Assembly (NCBI GenBank): GCA_945882315.1
Contig: CAMCWB010000027.1
Location: forward strand, 1-45,745
DNA from: Bauldia litoralis
GTDB lineage: Bacteria; Pseudomonadota; Alphaproteobacteria; Rhizobiales; Kaistiaceae
DNA: 45,745 nt
Direction of reading: 5' to 3'
Made by a program: the position numbers and the translations under genes. Shown here in pieces: positions 1 through 7,287 of this stretch (positions within the stretch are counted from its first letter, which is position 1; the number at the start of each line of letters is the position of its first letter). The notes under the pieces were generated by a model. It was not told the origin of the DNA and did no database searches. It was given only the letters and a program-made list of their open reading frames with translations.

Positions 1-46
1 CGGTATCAGGCTGAACGGCTTCGGGCTTCGTGGTAGTGCTCGTCAT
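1..46 (-). CDS. 5' end of an unidentified gene leaving the window
   Basis: An ATG on the minus strand at 46 is preceded by a good ribosome-binding site (AGGAGA, reverse complement of 53-58) at normal spacing. The 15 visible codons read MTSTTTKPEAVQPDT, a polar, threonine-rich start with no recognisable domain. The rest lies to the left of the window, so no function can be given. The start is supported mainly by the ribosome-binding site. Confidence 0.55.
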   Translation of the reverse strand, partial: MTSTTTKPEAVQPDT

Positions 47-227
47 GGCGTGGTCTCCTGTCCGGCGCGTCAACGCTGGACTCGTTCGGGTTAAAGCACC
101 CGGAGACTACGCCACCCTCAATTCCAACCAACTTCGCGACGGCACCGGCTGAAGCGAAAGGGCAGATGACAAACGCCGTCATGCCGAAGCGCGCCAACCC
201 GTCTCTCCTGTTCGACGGCATTGCACC

Positions 228-475
228 GGTCCCCCTCTCCCACAGGGAGAGGGCCGGCACGCTTAGGAGCGTAGCGACTTAGCTCGCCGGGGTGAGGGGT
301 TAAAGCGCGTGTTATTTTGCTCCCCACGATAGAGCCCTCAGAACGACATGGACGGGCCCTACCCCCTCACCCTTCTCGCCTAAATTCCCCCGGATCAAGT
401 CCGGGGTCATTAAGGCTCAAAGCCCTCTCCCCACGGGCGAGGGGACCAACCGCGCTTCTGGCCGATCGTGAAACG
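228..475. repeat. Left copy of a ~250 bp palindromic repeat block flanking the DMT gene
   Basis: This block consists of two inverted elements of one family. The first (228-301) holds a CTCTCCC...GGGAGAG hairpin and ends GGGGTGAGGGG. The second (about 359-450) is its inverted relative, starting CCCCTCACCC and holding the hairpin CCCCGGA-TCAAG-TCCGGGG. Positions 363-430 are identical to 1645-1712, and weaker similarity extends to about 475 (a shared GATCGTGAAACG-like end). Such GC-rich intergenic palindromes are common in this order of bacteria. No gene is seen between 47 and 568; small reading frames there are repeat-derived. Confidence 0.85.
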
Positions 476-568
476 ATCTAAGCTCCCCGATTGCGCGCCG
501 GCGCGGCCGTCTGCTTCTGTCCACCGGCGCGTACTCCCCGACGGTGCATCGAAAGGCGACGGATAAAA

Positions 569-1483
569 TTGCCCCCCGAAAATCCCGCCGCGAAATCGCT
601 GCTCGATCGCCCCTATCTCCTGCTCTCGCTGACCTCGCTCTTCTGGGCGATCAACATCGTGCTCGGCCGCTACATCGCCGGCACGATCCCGCCGATCATG
701 CTGGCGCAGATCCGCTGGACCGGCGCCGGGCTGATCCTGCTGCCCTTCGCGCTCCATCATCTGCGCCGCGACTGGCCGCTGATCCGTGAGAGATTCGGGT
801 TGATGCTGCTCCTCAGCCTGAGCGGCATCACGCTCTACAACACGCTCGCTTACTACGGCGTGCAGTACACGCAGGCCATCAACGGACTTCTGATCCAGTC
901 CGTCGGTCCATTGATGATCGCTCTCTTCACCTATCTCTTCTTTCGCGAGCGCCTGACGGCGGGACAGGCCGCCGGCATCACTCTCTCTTTTGTCGGCGTG
1001 CTGGTCATCATCTCCGGCGGCGACCTGTCGGCGCTGCTCGGCCTCCGACTCAACAAGGGCGACCTCTGGTTCCTGCTCGCCCTCGTCTTCTATTGCTGCT
1101 ACGCGGCGGCGATGCGCTTGCGGCCACGCATCCATCCGCTGTCCTTCCTCGCCTTCACAATCATCGCCGGCGCAACGCTGCAGATACCGGCGACCGTCGC
1201 GGAATACGCGCTCGGATTCAGGATCAACCCGACGCCGCAGGCGTTCCTGGTGCTGGCCTATGTCGTGATTTTCCCCTCGATCCTCGCCAATCTCTTCTTC
1301 AACCGCGGCGTCGATCTCATCGGCGCCAACCGTGCCGGGCCGTTCCTGCACCTGATCCCGGTCTTCGGCTCGGTGATCGCCTTCTTCTTCCTCGGCGAGC
1401 GCCCGGCCCTCTACCACGTCCTCGGCTACGCCCTCATCCTCGTCGGCATCTTCGCCGCCCAACGCTTCCGGAGGGCGGGTTAG
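569..1483 (+). CDS. DMT-superfamily (EamA-type) transporter
   Basis: Predicted inner-membrane carrier of the drug/metabolite transporter superfamily, about 304 residues, the usual length for the ten-helix family formed by two EamA repeats. The protein is almost entirely hydrophobic segments joined by short basic loops. Repeat 1 begins at the LTSLFWAINIVLGRYIAG stretch and repeat 2 at GDLWFLLALVFYCCYAAAM. The substrate cannot be read from sequence. No ATG is available. A TTG at 569 (followed by PPENPAAKS) sits just before the first helix and has AAAGGCGACGG upstream; the frame is open back to a TTG at 491, but that would add an unlikely basic, Cys/Pro-rich tail. The gene is bracketed by two copies of a ~250 bp repeat block, and its 3' end is partly duplicated beyond the next gene. 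Family call firm; start uncertain. Confidence 0.85.
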   Translation: MPPENPAAKSLLDRPYLLLSLTSLFWAINIVLGRYIAGTIPPIMLAQIRWTGAGLILLPFALHHLRRDWPLIRERFGLMLLLSLSGITLYNTLAYYGVQYTQAINGLLIQSVGPLMIALFTYLFFRERLTAGQAAGITLSFVGVLVIISGGDLSALLGLRLNKGDLWFLLALVFYCCYAAAMRLRPRIHPLSFLAFTIIAGATLQIPATVAEYALGFRINPTPQAFLVLAYVVIFPSILANLFFNRGVDLIGANRAGPFLHLIPVFGSVIAFFFLGERPALYHVLGYALILVGIFAAQRFRRAG

Positions 1484-1509
1484 AACGGTTCATCGATCGA
1501 CGGAATCGG

Positions 1510-1755
1510 CCGGTCCCCCTCTCCCCGCAGGGAGAGGGCCGTCGCGCTTGGCGACGCAGGAGCCTTAGCGCGGCGGGGTGAGGGGTTCAGGCGCTGGTGA
1601 TTTGCTCGGTGGGGAAGCTTTCGAGCGATACGGACAGGCTACAACCCCTCACCCTTCTCGCCTAAATTCCCCCGGATCAAGTCCGGGGTCATTAAGGCTC
1701 AAAGCCCTCTCCCTTTGTGAGAGGGTATCCCGGCGCCTCTGGCAAATCGTGAAAC
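1510..1755. repeat. Right copy of the ~250 bp palindromic repeat block
   Basis: Direct copy of the block at 228-475, in the same orientation and element order. The first element is 1510-1587 (CTCTCCC...GGGAGAG, then GGGGTGAGGGG) and the second 1645-1725. Positions 1645-1712 match 363-430 base for base over 68 bp; the stretch between the elements and the tail to about 1755 are recognisably similar but diverged. With the left copy it encloses the DMT transporter gene. Nothing protein-coding is seen between 1484 and 1838. Confidence 0.85.
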
Positions 1756-1838
1756 GCAGGTCCATGCCCGTCCGCCACATCGGCTCGACCGTACCGCCAA
1801 AACTTCCAACCCAACTCTGATCGTGGCAAGCTGACGCG

Positions 1839-2387
1839 ATGCGACCTCTTCGATATTCCATCAACGTCACCTTGGACGGCTGCTGCGATCACCGCGCAAT
1901 GCCCGCCGACGAAGAGTTGCATCGTCACGCCGTCGAAAACCTCGACCGGGCCGATGCCCTCCTCCTGGGGCGGGTGACTTACGAGATGATGGAGGCAGCG
2001 TTCCGGCCGCAGGCGGGGACGGAAGCGAGGCCCGACTGGACGGAGCCCTTTGCCCGGACGATCGACGCGGCAAAAAAGTATGTCGTGTCGAGCTCGCTCG
2101 ACCGGGTCGATTGGAACGCCGAGCTGCTGCGCGGCGATCTGGCGAGCGCCGTCCGCGCGCTCAAGCAGCAGCCGGGCAAGGGACTTTTCACCGGCGGCGT
2201 GAAATTGCCGCTGGCCCTGGCGGAGCTCGGATTGATCGATGAATACGAGTTCGTCGTCCACCCCAGGCTGGCGGGCCACGGGCCGACATTGTTCGCGGGG
2301 CTATCGAAGCATGTCGACTTGCGGCTCACAAGCCGGCTGGAGTTCGGCTCCGGGGCGGTGGCGATGCGGTATGAGCCTGGACCGTAG
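1839..2387 (+). CDS. RibD C-terminal/dihydrofolate reductase-fold family protein
   Basis: A protein of 182 residues resembling the stand-alone RibD C-terminal domain proteins often labelled dihydrofolate reductase family. The first strand (RPLRYSINVTLDG, residues 2-14), the central LLLGRVTYEMM (about 41-51) and the KGLFTGGVKLPLAL stretch (about 115-128, presumed NADPH-binding) are the usual landmarks. These proteins are presumed NAD(P)H-dependent reductases; the substrate is unknown, and a role in folate or riboflavin synthesis should not be assumed. The ATG at 1839 places the first strand right at the N-terminus, as in relatives, though the ribosome-binding site (GGCAAG) is weak. It lies alone between repeat-rich segments and its last codons overlap a fragment similar to the 3' end of the upstream DMT gene. 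Confidence 0.8.
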   Translation: MRPLRYSINVTLDGCCDHRAMPADEELHRHAVENLDRADALLLGRVTYEMMEAAFRPQAGTEARPDWTEPFARTIDAAKKYVVSSSLDRVDWNAELLRGDLASAVRALKQQPGKGLFTGGVKLPLALAELGLIDEYEFVVHPRLAGHGPTLFAGLSKHVDLRLTSRLEFGSGAVAMRYEPGP

Positions 2388-2452
2388 CCATCGGCCACAC
2401 CCTCATCCGCACCGGCATCTTCGCGGCACAACGCTTCCGTAGGGCGGGTTAG
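2384..2452 (+). pseudogene. Detached fragment of a DMT transporter 3' end
   Basis: Translating from 2390 gives IGHTLIRTGIFAAQRFRRAG followed by TAG, nearly the same as the end of the DMT protein encoded at 569-1483 (LGYALILVGIFAAQRFRRAG, then TAG). At the DNA level the last 39 bases differ at only three positions. The fragment has no start and directly abuts and slightly overlaps the RibD-family gene, so it is the stump of a second transporter copy or a product of recombination. Its last bases double as one arm of a REP-like palindrome. Confidence 0.75.
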
Positions 2453-2520
2453 CCCTCGACTTGATCGGGGCGCAACGCGCCAACCACCCGACGGAATACG
2501 CTTCGCTATTCCGCCCTACG
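2439..2520. repeat. REP-like palindromic element
   Basis: GTAGGGCGG at 2439-2447 pairs with CCGCCCTAC at 2511-2519, and an inner pair GGAATA (2493-2498) / TATTCC (2507-2512) flanks CGCTTCGC. This is the layout of the GTAGGGCGGA-type intergenic palindromes found in many proteobacteria. It lies at the end of the DMT stump. Confidence 0.65.
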
Positions 2521-2599
2521 TGACTTCTCTCCTGAGAAACCTTCGCATAACGAAAAACATCGGCCATCGAGGCTCAGAGCCTTCCTCCCCCTCGGCGTC

Positions 2600-2622
2600 A
2601 TCGGCGGGCGTGACCCGCCGAT
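2600..2622. repeat. Perfect 9-bp hairpin of an intergenic palindrome
   Basis: ATCGGCGGG (2600-2608), five-base loop CGTGA, then CCCGCCGAT (2614-2622). It resembles the widespread GTCAT-CCCG...CGGG-ATCCA intergenic repeats and has no T-tract, so it is probably a repeat element and not a terminator. No gene is seen between 2453 and 2729. Confidence 0.5.
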
Positions 2623-2729
2623 CCATTCGGTGACGCCGCGACGCGGGAAGCCGTCGAACTTGGGTCGCTCGTCAGTCGCTTTAGATCGCCCGGCGAAGAG
2701 ACTCCTCAAAGACTCGACATATCGACCGA

Positions 2730-2782
2730 TGCTTGCAAATCAATTCTGCAAGCATTATGCTTGCATCTAATATCTGCAAGCA
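2730..2782 (+). promoter_or_regulatory. Quadruple 8-bp operator-like inverted repeats before the P63C gene
   Basis: Four identical or complementary octamers are placed with great regularity: TGCTTGCA at 2730-2737, TGCAAGCA at 2747-2754, TGCTTGCA at 2758-2765 and TGCAAGCA at 2775-2782. Each pair is an inverted repeat with a 9-bp spacer, and the two pairs are offset by 28 bp, a little under three helical turns. The last octamer shares its final base with the AGGAGG ribosome-binding site (2782-2787) of the next gene. As DNA this looks like a double operator for a dimeric regulator; as RNA the second hairpin would abut the ribosome-binding site. The regulator is unknown; autoregulation is a guess. 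Confidence 0.7.
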
Positions 2783-2795
2783 GGAGGTTTGCGAT

Positions 2796-3830
2796 TTGAA
2801 AAACGAAACGAAAGTGTTGGGTGGAGTAGCGAGGGCTGTAGCTCTGAGTCCAGAGGCAAAGACAGCTATTGCCAGAAAGGGCGCCGCTGCACGGTGGGAC
2901 AAGGAAAAAGGTATTCCGCAGACCGCCTATTCAGGAAAGCTGGTCATCGGAGACCTTTCGTTCCCCTGCTCCGTCCTCTCGGATGGGACGCGCATCCTTA
3001 CCCAAAGCGACTTCATGAAGGGGATGGGAATGTACTACAGCGGCTGGGTCGCCAAAAACCGACCCGCCGCAGATGCTGCTGCAGATGTCCCACATTTCCT
3101 GTCCTTCAAAAGCTTAAAGCCCTTTGTAGACAAGCATTTAGGTGACCTGCAGTCCATCATCGTAAAGTATCGCACCGAACGCGGCAGCGTTGCTCACGGC
3201 ATCAAGGCGGAGATTATTCCTAAGATCTGCGATGTTTGGATGGACGCCGAGGAGCATGGCTCCCTTGGAGCGCGGCAGAAGCAAATCGCGGCCAAGGCAA
3301 AGCTTCTAATGCGCGCCTTGGCGCACGTCGGCATCATCGCCCTTGTTGACGAGGCGACCGGCTTTCAACGGGATCGAGCATCCGATGCCCTGGCAACAAT
3401 TTTGGAGGCGTTCATTGCTAAGGAATTGCAGCCGTGGGTGCGCACCTTCCCTGACGATTTTTACGAGCAGCTGTTCCGGTTGAAGGGGCTGGATTTCCCC
3501 CGAGACACTGTAAAACGACCCCAGTACTTCGGTCACCTGACCAACGATATTGTTTACAGTCGTATCGCTCCCGGGGTCCTAGAAGAGTTGAAGCGCACCA
3601 CCCCTAAGACCCCATCAGGACGCCTGAAGACACATTTGCACCGCCGCATGACCCCCGACCTTGGACACCCAAAGCTTCGTGAACACATGGCATCAGTGGT
3701 TACTGCCATGAAATTGAGTGACGACTATGCGGACTTTAAGCGGAAGCTGGATCGAATCCACCCGCGCTACAACGAAACAATGGCCTTGGATTTCTTCAAA
3801 GAAGATCATGAAAAGAGCGGCGGGATTTAA
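2796..3830 (+). CDS. P63C-domain protein (phage-type regulator family)
   Basis: About 344 residues. The N-terminus carries the ALSPEAKTAIARKGAAARW motif (about residues 17-35, basic and Ala/Lys-rich) typical of P63C proteins. The C-terminal half contains the P63C domain, roughly residues 180-270, with the VDEATGFQRDR and KRPQYFGHLTNDIVYSRI stretches that mark it. P63C is known as one of the shuffled domains of phage transcription regulators; the biochemical role of these proteins is not established. The frame is open back to 2733, but TTG at 2796 is the best start: AGGAGG lies 8 bases upstream and the earlier part of the frame runs through the operator-like repeats. Base composition is clearly less GC-rich than that of the neighbours and the codon use is more even, and repeats lie on both sides, all suggesting horizontal arrival. 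No integrase or other phage gene is nearby. Confidence 0.8.
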   Translation: MKNETKVLGGVARAVALSPEAKTAIARKGAAARWDKEKGIPQTAYSGKLVIGDLSFPCSVLSDGTRILTQSDFMKGMGMYYSGWVAKNRPAADAAADVPHFLSFKSLKPFVDKHLGDLQSIIVKYRTERGSVAHGIKAEIIPKICDVWMDAEEHGSLGARQKQIAAKAKLLMRALAHVGIIALVDEATGFQRDRASDALATILEAFIAKELQPWVRTFPDDFYEQLFRLKGLDFPRDTVKRPQYFGHLTNDIVYSRIAPGVLEELKRTTPKTPSGRLKTHLHRRMTPDLGHPKLREHMASVVTAMKLSDDYADFKRKLDRIHPRYNETMALDFFKEDHEKSGGI

Positions 3831-4156
3831 TCCCGCTGCTTCCATCTAGTGGTCGCTGCTTTCTTTGCGATCTCGCTTCTTCTTGCTCAGATTCGCAGCC
3901 CGGCCTGACTACCCTTCCGGCCAGGCTCGGGTGCCGCGCTAGACAAACCTTTTGCGTTCGTCCTCTTCCTCACCCGTAGCGATCCTTGCGACCGTTGCTG
4001 CGCCACCGATAACGTCGGCAGGACACTTCTCGCCCTTGGTCCTTTCGGCAATACCGTAGGGTGGGCAAAGGCCGAAGGCCGTGCCCACGTATCGGCTCGC
4101 ACGGGTACTGCAAGGTTGGCACGGCGCTCACGCACCTCTGTCCACCCCACAAATCA
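3831..4156. other. Gene-free stretch with one REP-like repeat
   Basis: No coding region is supported here. A short perfect palindrome (GCGGGATT/AATCCCGC) spans the stop codon of the P63C gene and may aid termination, but it lacks a T-tract. From 4056 to 4149 there is a repeat with GTGGGCA (4061-4067) pairing with TGCCCAC (4082-4088) and an outer arm at 4139-4149, of the GTAGGGTGGGC type. The remainder shows nothing recognisable. Confidence 0.6.
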
Positions 4157-5746
4157 TCAGAACGCCAGCCGCCTTGCCTGCACGACGCCTTCGAGCTGGC
4201 CGACCTTGGCGAGCACGGCTTCGTTGATGTCGCCGTCGACCTCGATCAGCGCGATGGCGTCCTCGCCCGCTGCCTGCCGGCCGAGATTGAAGGTCGCGAT
4301 GTTGACGCCCTCATTGCCGAGCAGCGTGCCGAGGCGGCCGATGAAGCCGGGCTTGTCCTGGTTGGTGATGTAGAGCATGTGGTTGCCGAGCTCGGCTTCC
4401 ATGTTGATGCCCTTGATCTGGATGAGGCGCGGCTTGCCGTTGGAGAAGACCGTGCCGGCGACCGAGCGCTCCTGCTTGTCGGTGATGATCGTCAGCCGGA
4501 TATAGCTCTCGTAGGCGCCTTCCTGGGCGCGGCGGGTTTCCTGGATGGCAATGCCGCGCTCGCGCGCGATCGCAGGCGCCGAGACCATGTTGACGCTCTG
4601 GAGGAGCGGCCGCAGCACGCCGGCGAGCGCCGCCGCCGTCAGCGCCCGCGTGTTCATGTCGGCGACCTCGCCGGCATATTCGAGGCGGATCGCCTTCATG
4701 CCGGTTTCGGTGAGCTGGCCGGCGAAGGCGCCGAGCTGCTCGGCAAGCCGCACGAAGGGCGTCAGCCGGGGCGCTTCCTCGGCCGAGATCGACGGCATGT
4801 TGAGCGCGTTGGTGACGGCGCCGTTAACCAGGTAGTCGGCCATCTGCTCTGCCACCTGGATCGCGACATTCTCCTGCGCCTCCGTCGTCGAGGCGCCGAG
4901 ATGCGGCGTGCAGACGACGTTGTCGAAGCCGAACAGAACATTCTTCTCGGCCGGCTCCTCGACGAAGACGTCGACGCCGGCGCCGGCGACCTGGCCGGAG
5001 CGGAGCGCTGCCGCCAGATCCTCCTCGACGACGAGGCCGCCGCGGGCGCAGTTGATGATGCGGACGCCCTTCTTGGTCTTGGCGATCGCCGCGGCATCGA
5101 TGATGCCCTTGGTCTTGTCGGTGAGCGGCGTGTGCAGCGTGATGAAATCGGCGCGCTTCAGAAGCTCGTCGAGCTCGACCTTCTCGACGCCGAGGTCGAT
5201 GGCGCGCTCGGCCGACAGGAACGGGTCGAAGGCGATGACCTTCATGCGCAGCCCGATGGCGCGCTCGGCGACGATCGAGCCGATATTGCCGCAGCCGATG
5301 ATGCCGAGCACCTTGCCGGTCAGCTCGACGCCCATGAAGCGGTTCTTCTCCCACTTGCCGGCCTGCGTCGAGGCGTCGGCGGCGGGGAGCTGGCGGGCGA
5401 CGGCGAACATCATGGCGATGGCATGTTCGGCGGTCGTGATCGAATTGCCGAAGGGCGTGTTCATCACGATGATGCCGCGCGAGGTCGCCGCCGGCACGTC
5501 GACATTGTCGACGCCGATGCCGGCGCGGCCGATGACGCGGAGCCGCCCGGCGGCGCCGATCAGCTTCTCGGTGACCTTGGTCGCCGAACGGATGGCGAGG
5601 CCGTCATAATTGCCGATGATCGCGAGGAGCTTGTCCTTGTCCTTGCCGAGATCGGGCTGGTAGTCGACCTCGACGCCGCGGTCGGTGAAGACCTGCACGG
5701 CGGTCTTGGAAAGTTTGTCGGAAACGAGAACGCGGAGAGTGGTCAT
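4157..5746 (-). CDS. serA: D-3-phosphoglycerate dehydrogenase
   Basis: Catalyses the first step of the phosphorylated serine pathway, oxidising 3-phosphoglycerate to 3-phosphohydroxypyruvate with NAD. At 529 residues it is the long form: substrate-binding/nucleotide-binding catalytic core (about 1-315), an intervening domain (about 320-450) and a C-terminal ACT domain (about 455-529) that normally mediates feedback by serine. The NAD-binding motif GCGNIG is at 151-156, followed by the acidic Asp174; catalytic residues of the family are visible as Arg235 (CARGG), Glu263/264 (VEEPA) and His282 (TPHLGAS). The ATG at 5746 follows AAGGAG. It lies downstream of serC on the same strand, 189 bp apart, the gap being filled by repeat elements, so the usual serC-serA operon is probably still transcribed together. 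Confidence 0.97.
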   Translation of the reverse strand: MTTLRVLVSDKLSKTAVQVFTDRGVEVDYQPDLGKDKDKLLAIIGNYDGLAIRSATKVTEKLIGAAGRLRVIGRAGIGVDNVDVPAATSRGIIVMNTPFGNSITTAEHAIAMMFAVARQLPAADASTQAGKWEKNRFMGVELTGKVLGIIGCGNIGSIVAERAIGLRMKVIAFDPFLSAERAIDLGVEKVELDELLKRADFITLHTPLTDKTKGIIDAAAIAKTKKGVRIINCARGGLVVEEDLAAALRSGQVAGAGVDVFVEEPAEKNVLFGFDNVVCTPHLGASTTEAQENVAIQVAEQMADYLVNGAVTNALNMPSISAEEAPRLTPFVRLAEQLGAFAGQLTETGMKAIRLEYAGEVADMNTRALTAAALAGVLRPLLQSVNMVSAPAIARERGIAIQETRRAQEGAYESYIRLTIITDKQERSVAGTVFSNGKPRLIQIKGINMEAELGNHMLYITNQDKPGFIGRLGTLLGNEGVNIATFNLGRQAAGEDAIALIEVDGDINEAVLAKVGQLEGVVQARRLAF

Positions 5747-5759
5747 GGCTCTGCTCCTT

Positions 5760-5809
5760 CACCCTCCCCTTCGAGGGGGAGGGTCGGCGCATCGCGCCGG
5801 GTGGGGTGA
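5760..5809. repeat. Palindromic element of the same family as the DMT-flanking blocks
   Basis: CCCTCCCC-TTCG-AGGGGGAGGG hairpin at about 5762-5783, followed by GGCGC-atc-GCGCC and GGGTGGGGTG. The order of motifs matches the elements at 228-301 and 1510-1587. It sits just upstream of serA. Confidence 0.65.
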
Positions 5810-5827
5810 ATTTGCTGAAACTGCGCC

Positions 5828-5921
5828 TGTCATCCCCGCGCAAGCGGGGAACCAGTAACCACCGACATCGGAAATCTTTACCGGCAGCGTTTACTGGATG
5901 CCCGCCTGCGCGGGCATGACA
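5828..5921. repeat. MITE/REP-like element with 31-bp terminal inverted repeats
   Basis: The element begins TGTCAT and ends ATGACA. Its two 31-bp ends are inverted copies with four mismatches, each end also forming its own GC hairpin (CCCCGCGCAAGCGGGG and GCCCGCCTGCGCGGGC). This shape is typical of widespread non-autonomous intergenic repeats of alphaproteobacteria. It separates serC from serA. Confidence 0.8.
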
Positions 5922-5935
5922 GAAATGGAAACTGC

Positions 5936-7123
5936 CTAGGCCGGGACTTTGAGGGCTGCCTTCTCGGTCGCGAAGGCCCATTCGAGCCATTCGGTCAGGA
6001 TCTCGACATCCGAGGTCTCGATCGTGGCGCCCGCCCAGATGCGCAGATGCGGCGGCGCGTCGCGATGGAAGGCGGTGTCGTAGGCGACACCTTCCTTGTC
6101 GAGCCGGCTGGCGAGCGCCCGGACGAAGGCCTCCTGCCCCGCCAAATCGAGGCCGGCGACCGCCGGATCGACGATCTTGAGGCAGATCGAGGTGTTCGAG
6201 CGCGTCAGCGGATCGGCGGCGAAGAAATCGACCCAGGGCGTCTTCTCGGCCCAGGTCGCGAAGGCCTTGAGGTTGGCATCGGCGCGGCCGCGCAGCCCCT
6301 TGAGGCCACCGATCGACTTCGCCCATTTCAGCGCGTCGAGATAATCCTCGACGCAGAGCATCGACGGCGTGTTGATCGTCTCGCCGACGAAGATGCCCTC
6401 GATCAGCTTGTTGCCCTTGGTCATGCGGAAGATCTTCGGCATCGGCCAGGACGGCGTGTAGCTCTCGAGCCTTGCGACGGCGCGCGGGCTGAGGATGATC
6501 ATGCCATGCGCGGCTTCGCCGCCGAGCGCCTTCTGCCAGGAGAAGGTGACGACATCGAGCTTGTCGAAGGGCAGGTCCTGCGCGAAGGCGGCCGAGGTCG
6601 CGTCGCAGATCGTCAGGCCCTCGCGGCTCGCCGGGATCCAGTTGCCGTTGGGCACCCGGACGCCCGAGGTCGTGCCGTTCCAGGTGAAGACGACGTCGCG
6701 CGAGAAATCGACCTGGTAGAGATCGGGGAGCTTGCCGTAGTCGGCCTTGATGATGCGGGCATCGTTGAGCTTGAGCTGCTTGACGACGTCGGTCACCCAG
6801 CCGAGGCCGAAGCTCTCCCAGGCGAGCACGTCGACGCCGCGTTCGCCGAGCAGCGACCAGAGCGCCATCTCGACCGCGCCGGTGTCCGATGCCGGCACCA
6901 CGCCGATGCGATAATCGGCCGGCACTTCGAGCACTTCGCGGGTCAGGTCGATGGCCTGCTTGAGCTTGGCCTTGCCGATCTTGGCGCGGTGCGAACGGCC
7001 GAGCGGCGCGTCGGCGAGAACGTCGAGCGACCAGCCCGGGCGCTTGGCGCAGGGACCGGACGAGTAATTCGGATTTTGGGGTTTTCTGGCCGGCACGGTC
7101 GGCGCGGCGGACGCGGTGGTCAT
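5936..7123 (-). CDS. serC: Phosphoserine aminotransferase
   Basis: PLP-dependent enzyme converting 3-phosphohydroxypyruvate and glutamate to 3-phosphoserine, the step after SerA; in many bacteria it also serves pyridoxine synthesis. The 395-residue protein belongs to the longer SerC branch found in alphaproteobacteria, starting after [23 protein letters not shown]. The PLP-binding Lys is Lys198 in [14 protein letters not shown], with Asp174 in CDATSAAFA as the cofactor-ring contact. The frame is open further upstream to 7207, but ATG at 7123 has GAGAGGA at correct spacing and gives the family N-terminus. The upstream leader can form two hairpins, and a TTGACT/TATCTG promoter lies ahead of it. 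serA follows on the same strand. Confidence 0.97.
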   Translation of the reverse strand: MTTASAAPTVPARKPQNPNYSSGPCAKRPGWSLDVLADAPLGRSHRAKIGKAKLKQAIDLTREVLEVPADYRIGVVPASDTGAVEMALWSLLGERGVDVLAWESFGLGWVTDVVKQLKLNDARIIKADYGKLPDLYQVDFSRDVVFTWNGTTSGVRVPNGNWIPASREGLTICDATSAAFAQDLPFDKLDVVTFSWQKALGGEAAHGMIILSPRAVARLESYTPSWPMPKIFRMTKGNKLIEGIFVGETINTPSMLCVEDYLDALKWAKSIGGLKGLRGRADANLKAFATWAEKTPWVDFFAADPLTRSNTSICLKIVDPAVAGLDLAGQEAFVRALASRLDKEGVAYDTAFHRDAPPHLRIWAGATIETSDVEILTEWLEWAFATEKAALKVPA

Positions 7124-7172
7124 AGCGGCTATCCTCTCAGATAGAAGCCTCTCGTTGGGGAGAGGTGGCCCG
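7124..7172 (-). ncRNA. Structured serC leader, candidate serC RNA motif
   Basis: The short 5' leader of serC can fold into two consecutive hairpins: CCTCTC/GAGAGG around 7148-7165, and CTATC/GATAG at 7129-7144. The loop of the second is TGAGAG, so this hairpin contains the serC ribosome-binding site, and it ends five bases before the ATG. A conserved cis-regulatory RNA called the serC motif has been described upstream of serC-serA in alphaproteobacteria; position and architecture here fit it, but I judged this by eye and not with a covariance model. Control of translation initiation is the likely mechanism. Confidence 0.5.
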
Positions 7173-7178
7173 CCGACG

Positions 7179-7207
7179 CAGATACGAGCCAGGAGAAAGG
7201 AAGTCAA
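7179..7207 (-). promoter_or_regulatory. Probable housekeeping promoter of serC
   Basis: On the minus strand TTGACT (7202-7207) is followed after exactly 17 bases by TATCTG (7179-7184). It is placed so that transcription would begin just before the two leader hairpins of serC. Match to the vegetative promoter pattern is good at -35 and moderate at -10. Confidence 0.55.
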
Positions 7208-7238
7208 CTGCGACCTTGTCGCGACCGGAAATGCGAAA

Positions 7239-7264
7239 CGCCGCCCGCCTTGCGGCGGACGGCG
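7239..7264 (-). terminator. Intrinsic terminator after the porin pseudogene
   Basis: An 11-bp GC-rich stem with one mismatch (7239-7249 with 7254-7264, loop TTGC) lies 24 bases beyond the porin stop codon. On the minus strand it is followed by TTTCGCATTT, a modest T-rich tail. It separates the porin from the serC promoter. Confidence 0.6.
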
Positions 7265-7287
7265 TCCCGGATTGTCGAGGAGTCGGA

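Noticed and set aside
2730-2782. CRISPR-like array
   Set aside because: The repeats are only 8 bp, alternate in orientation and have 3- and 9-bp spacers; no cas gene is present. An operator fits better.
5828-5921. Insertion sequence between serC and serA
   Set aside because: It is only 94 bp, has no coding capacity, and looks like a non-autonomous palindromic repeat; no transposase is present in the window.
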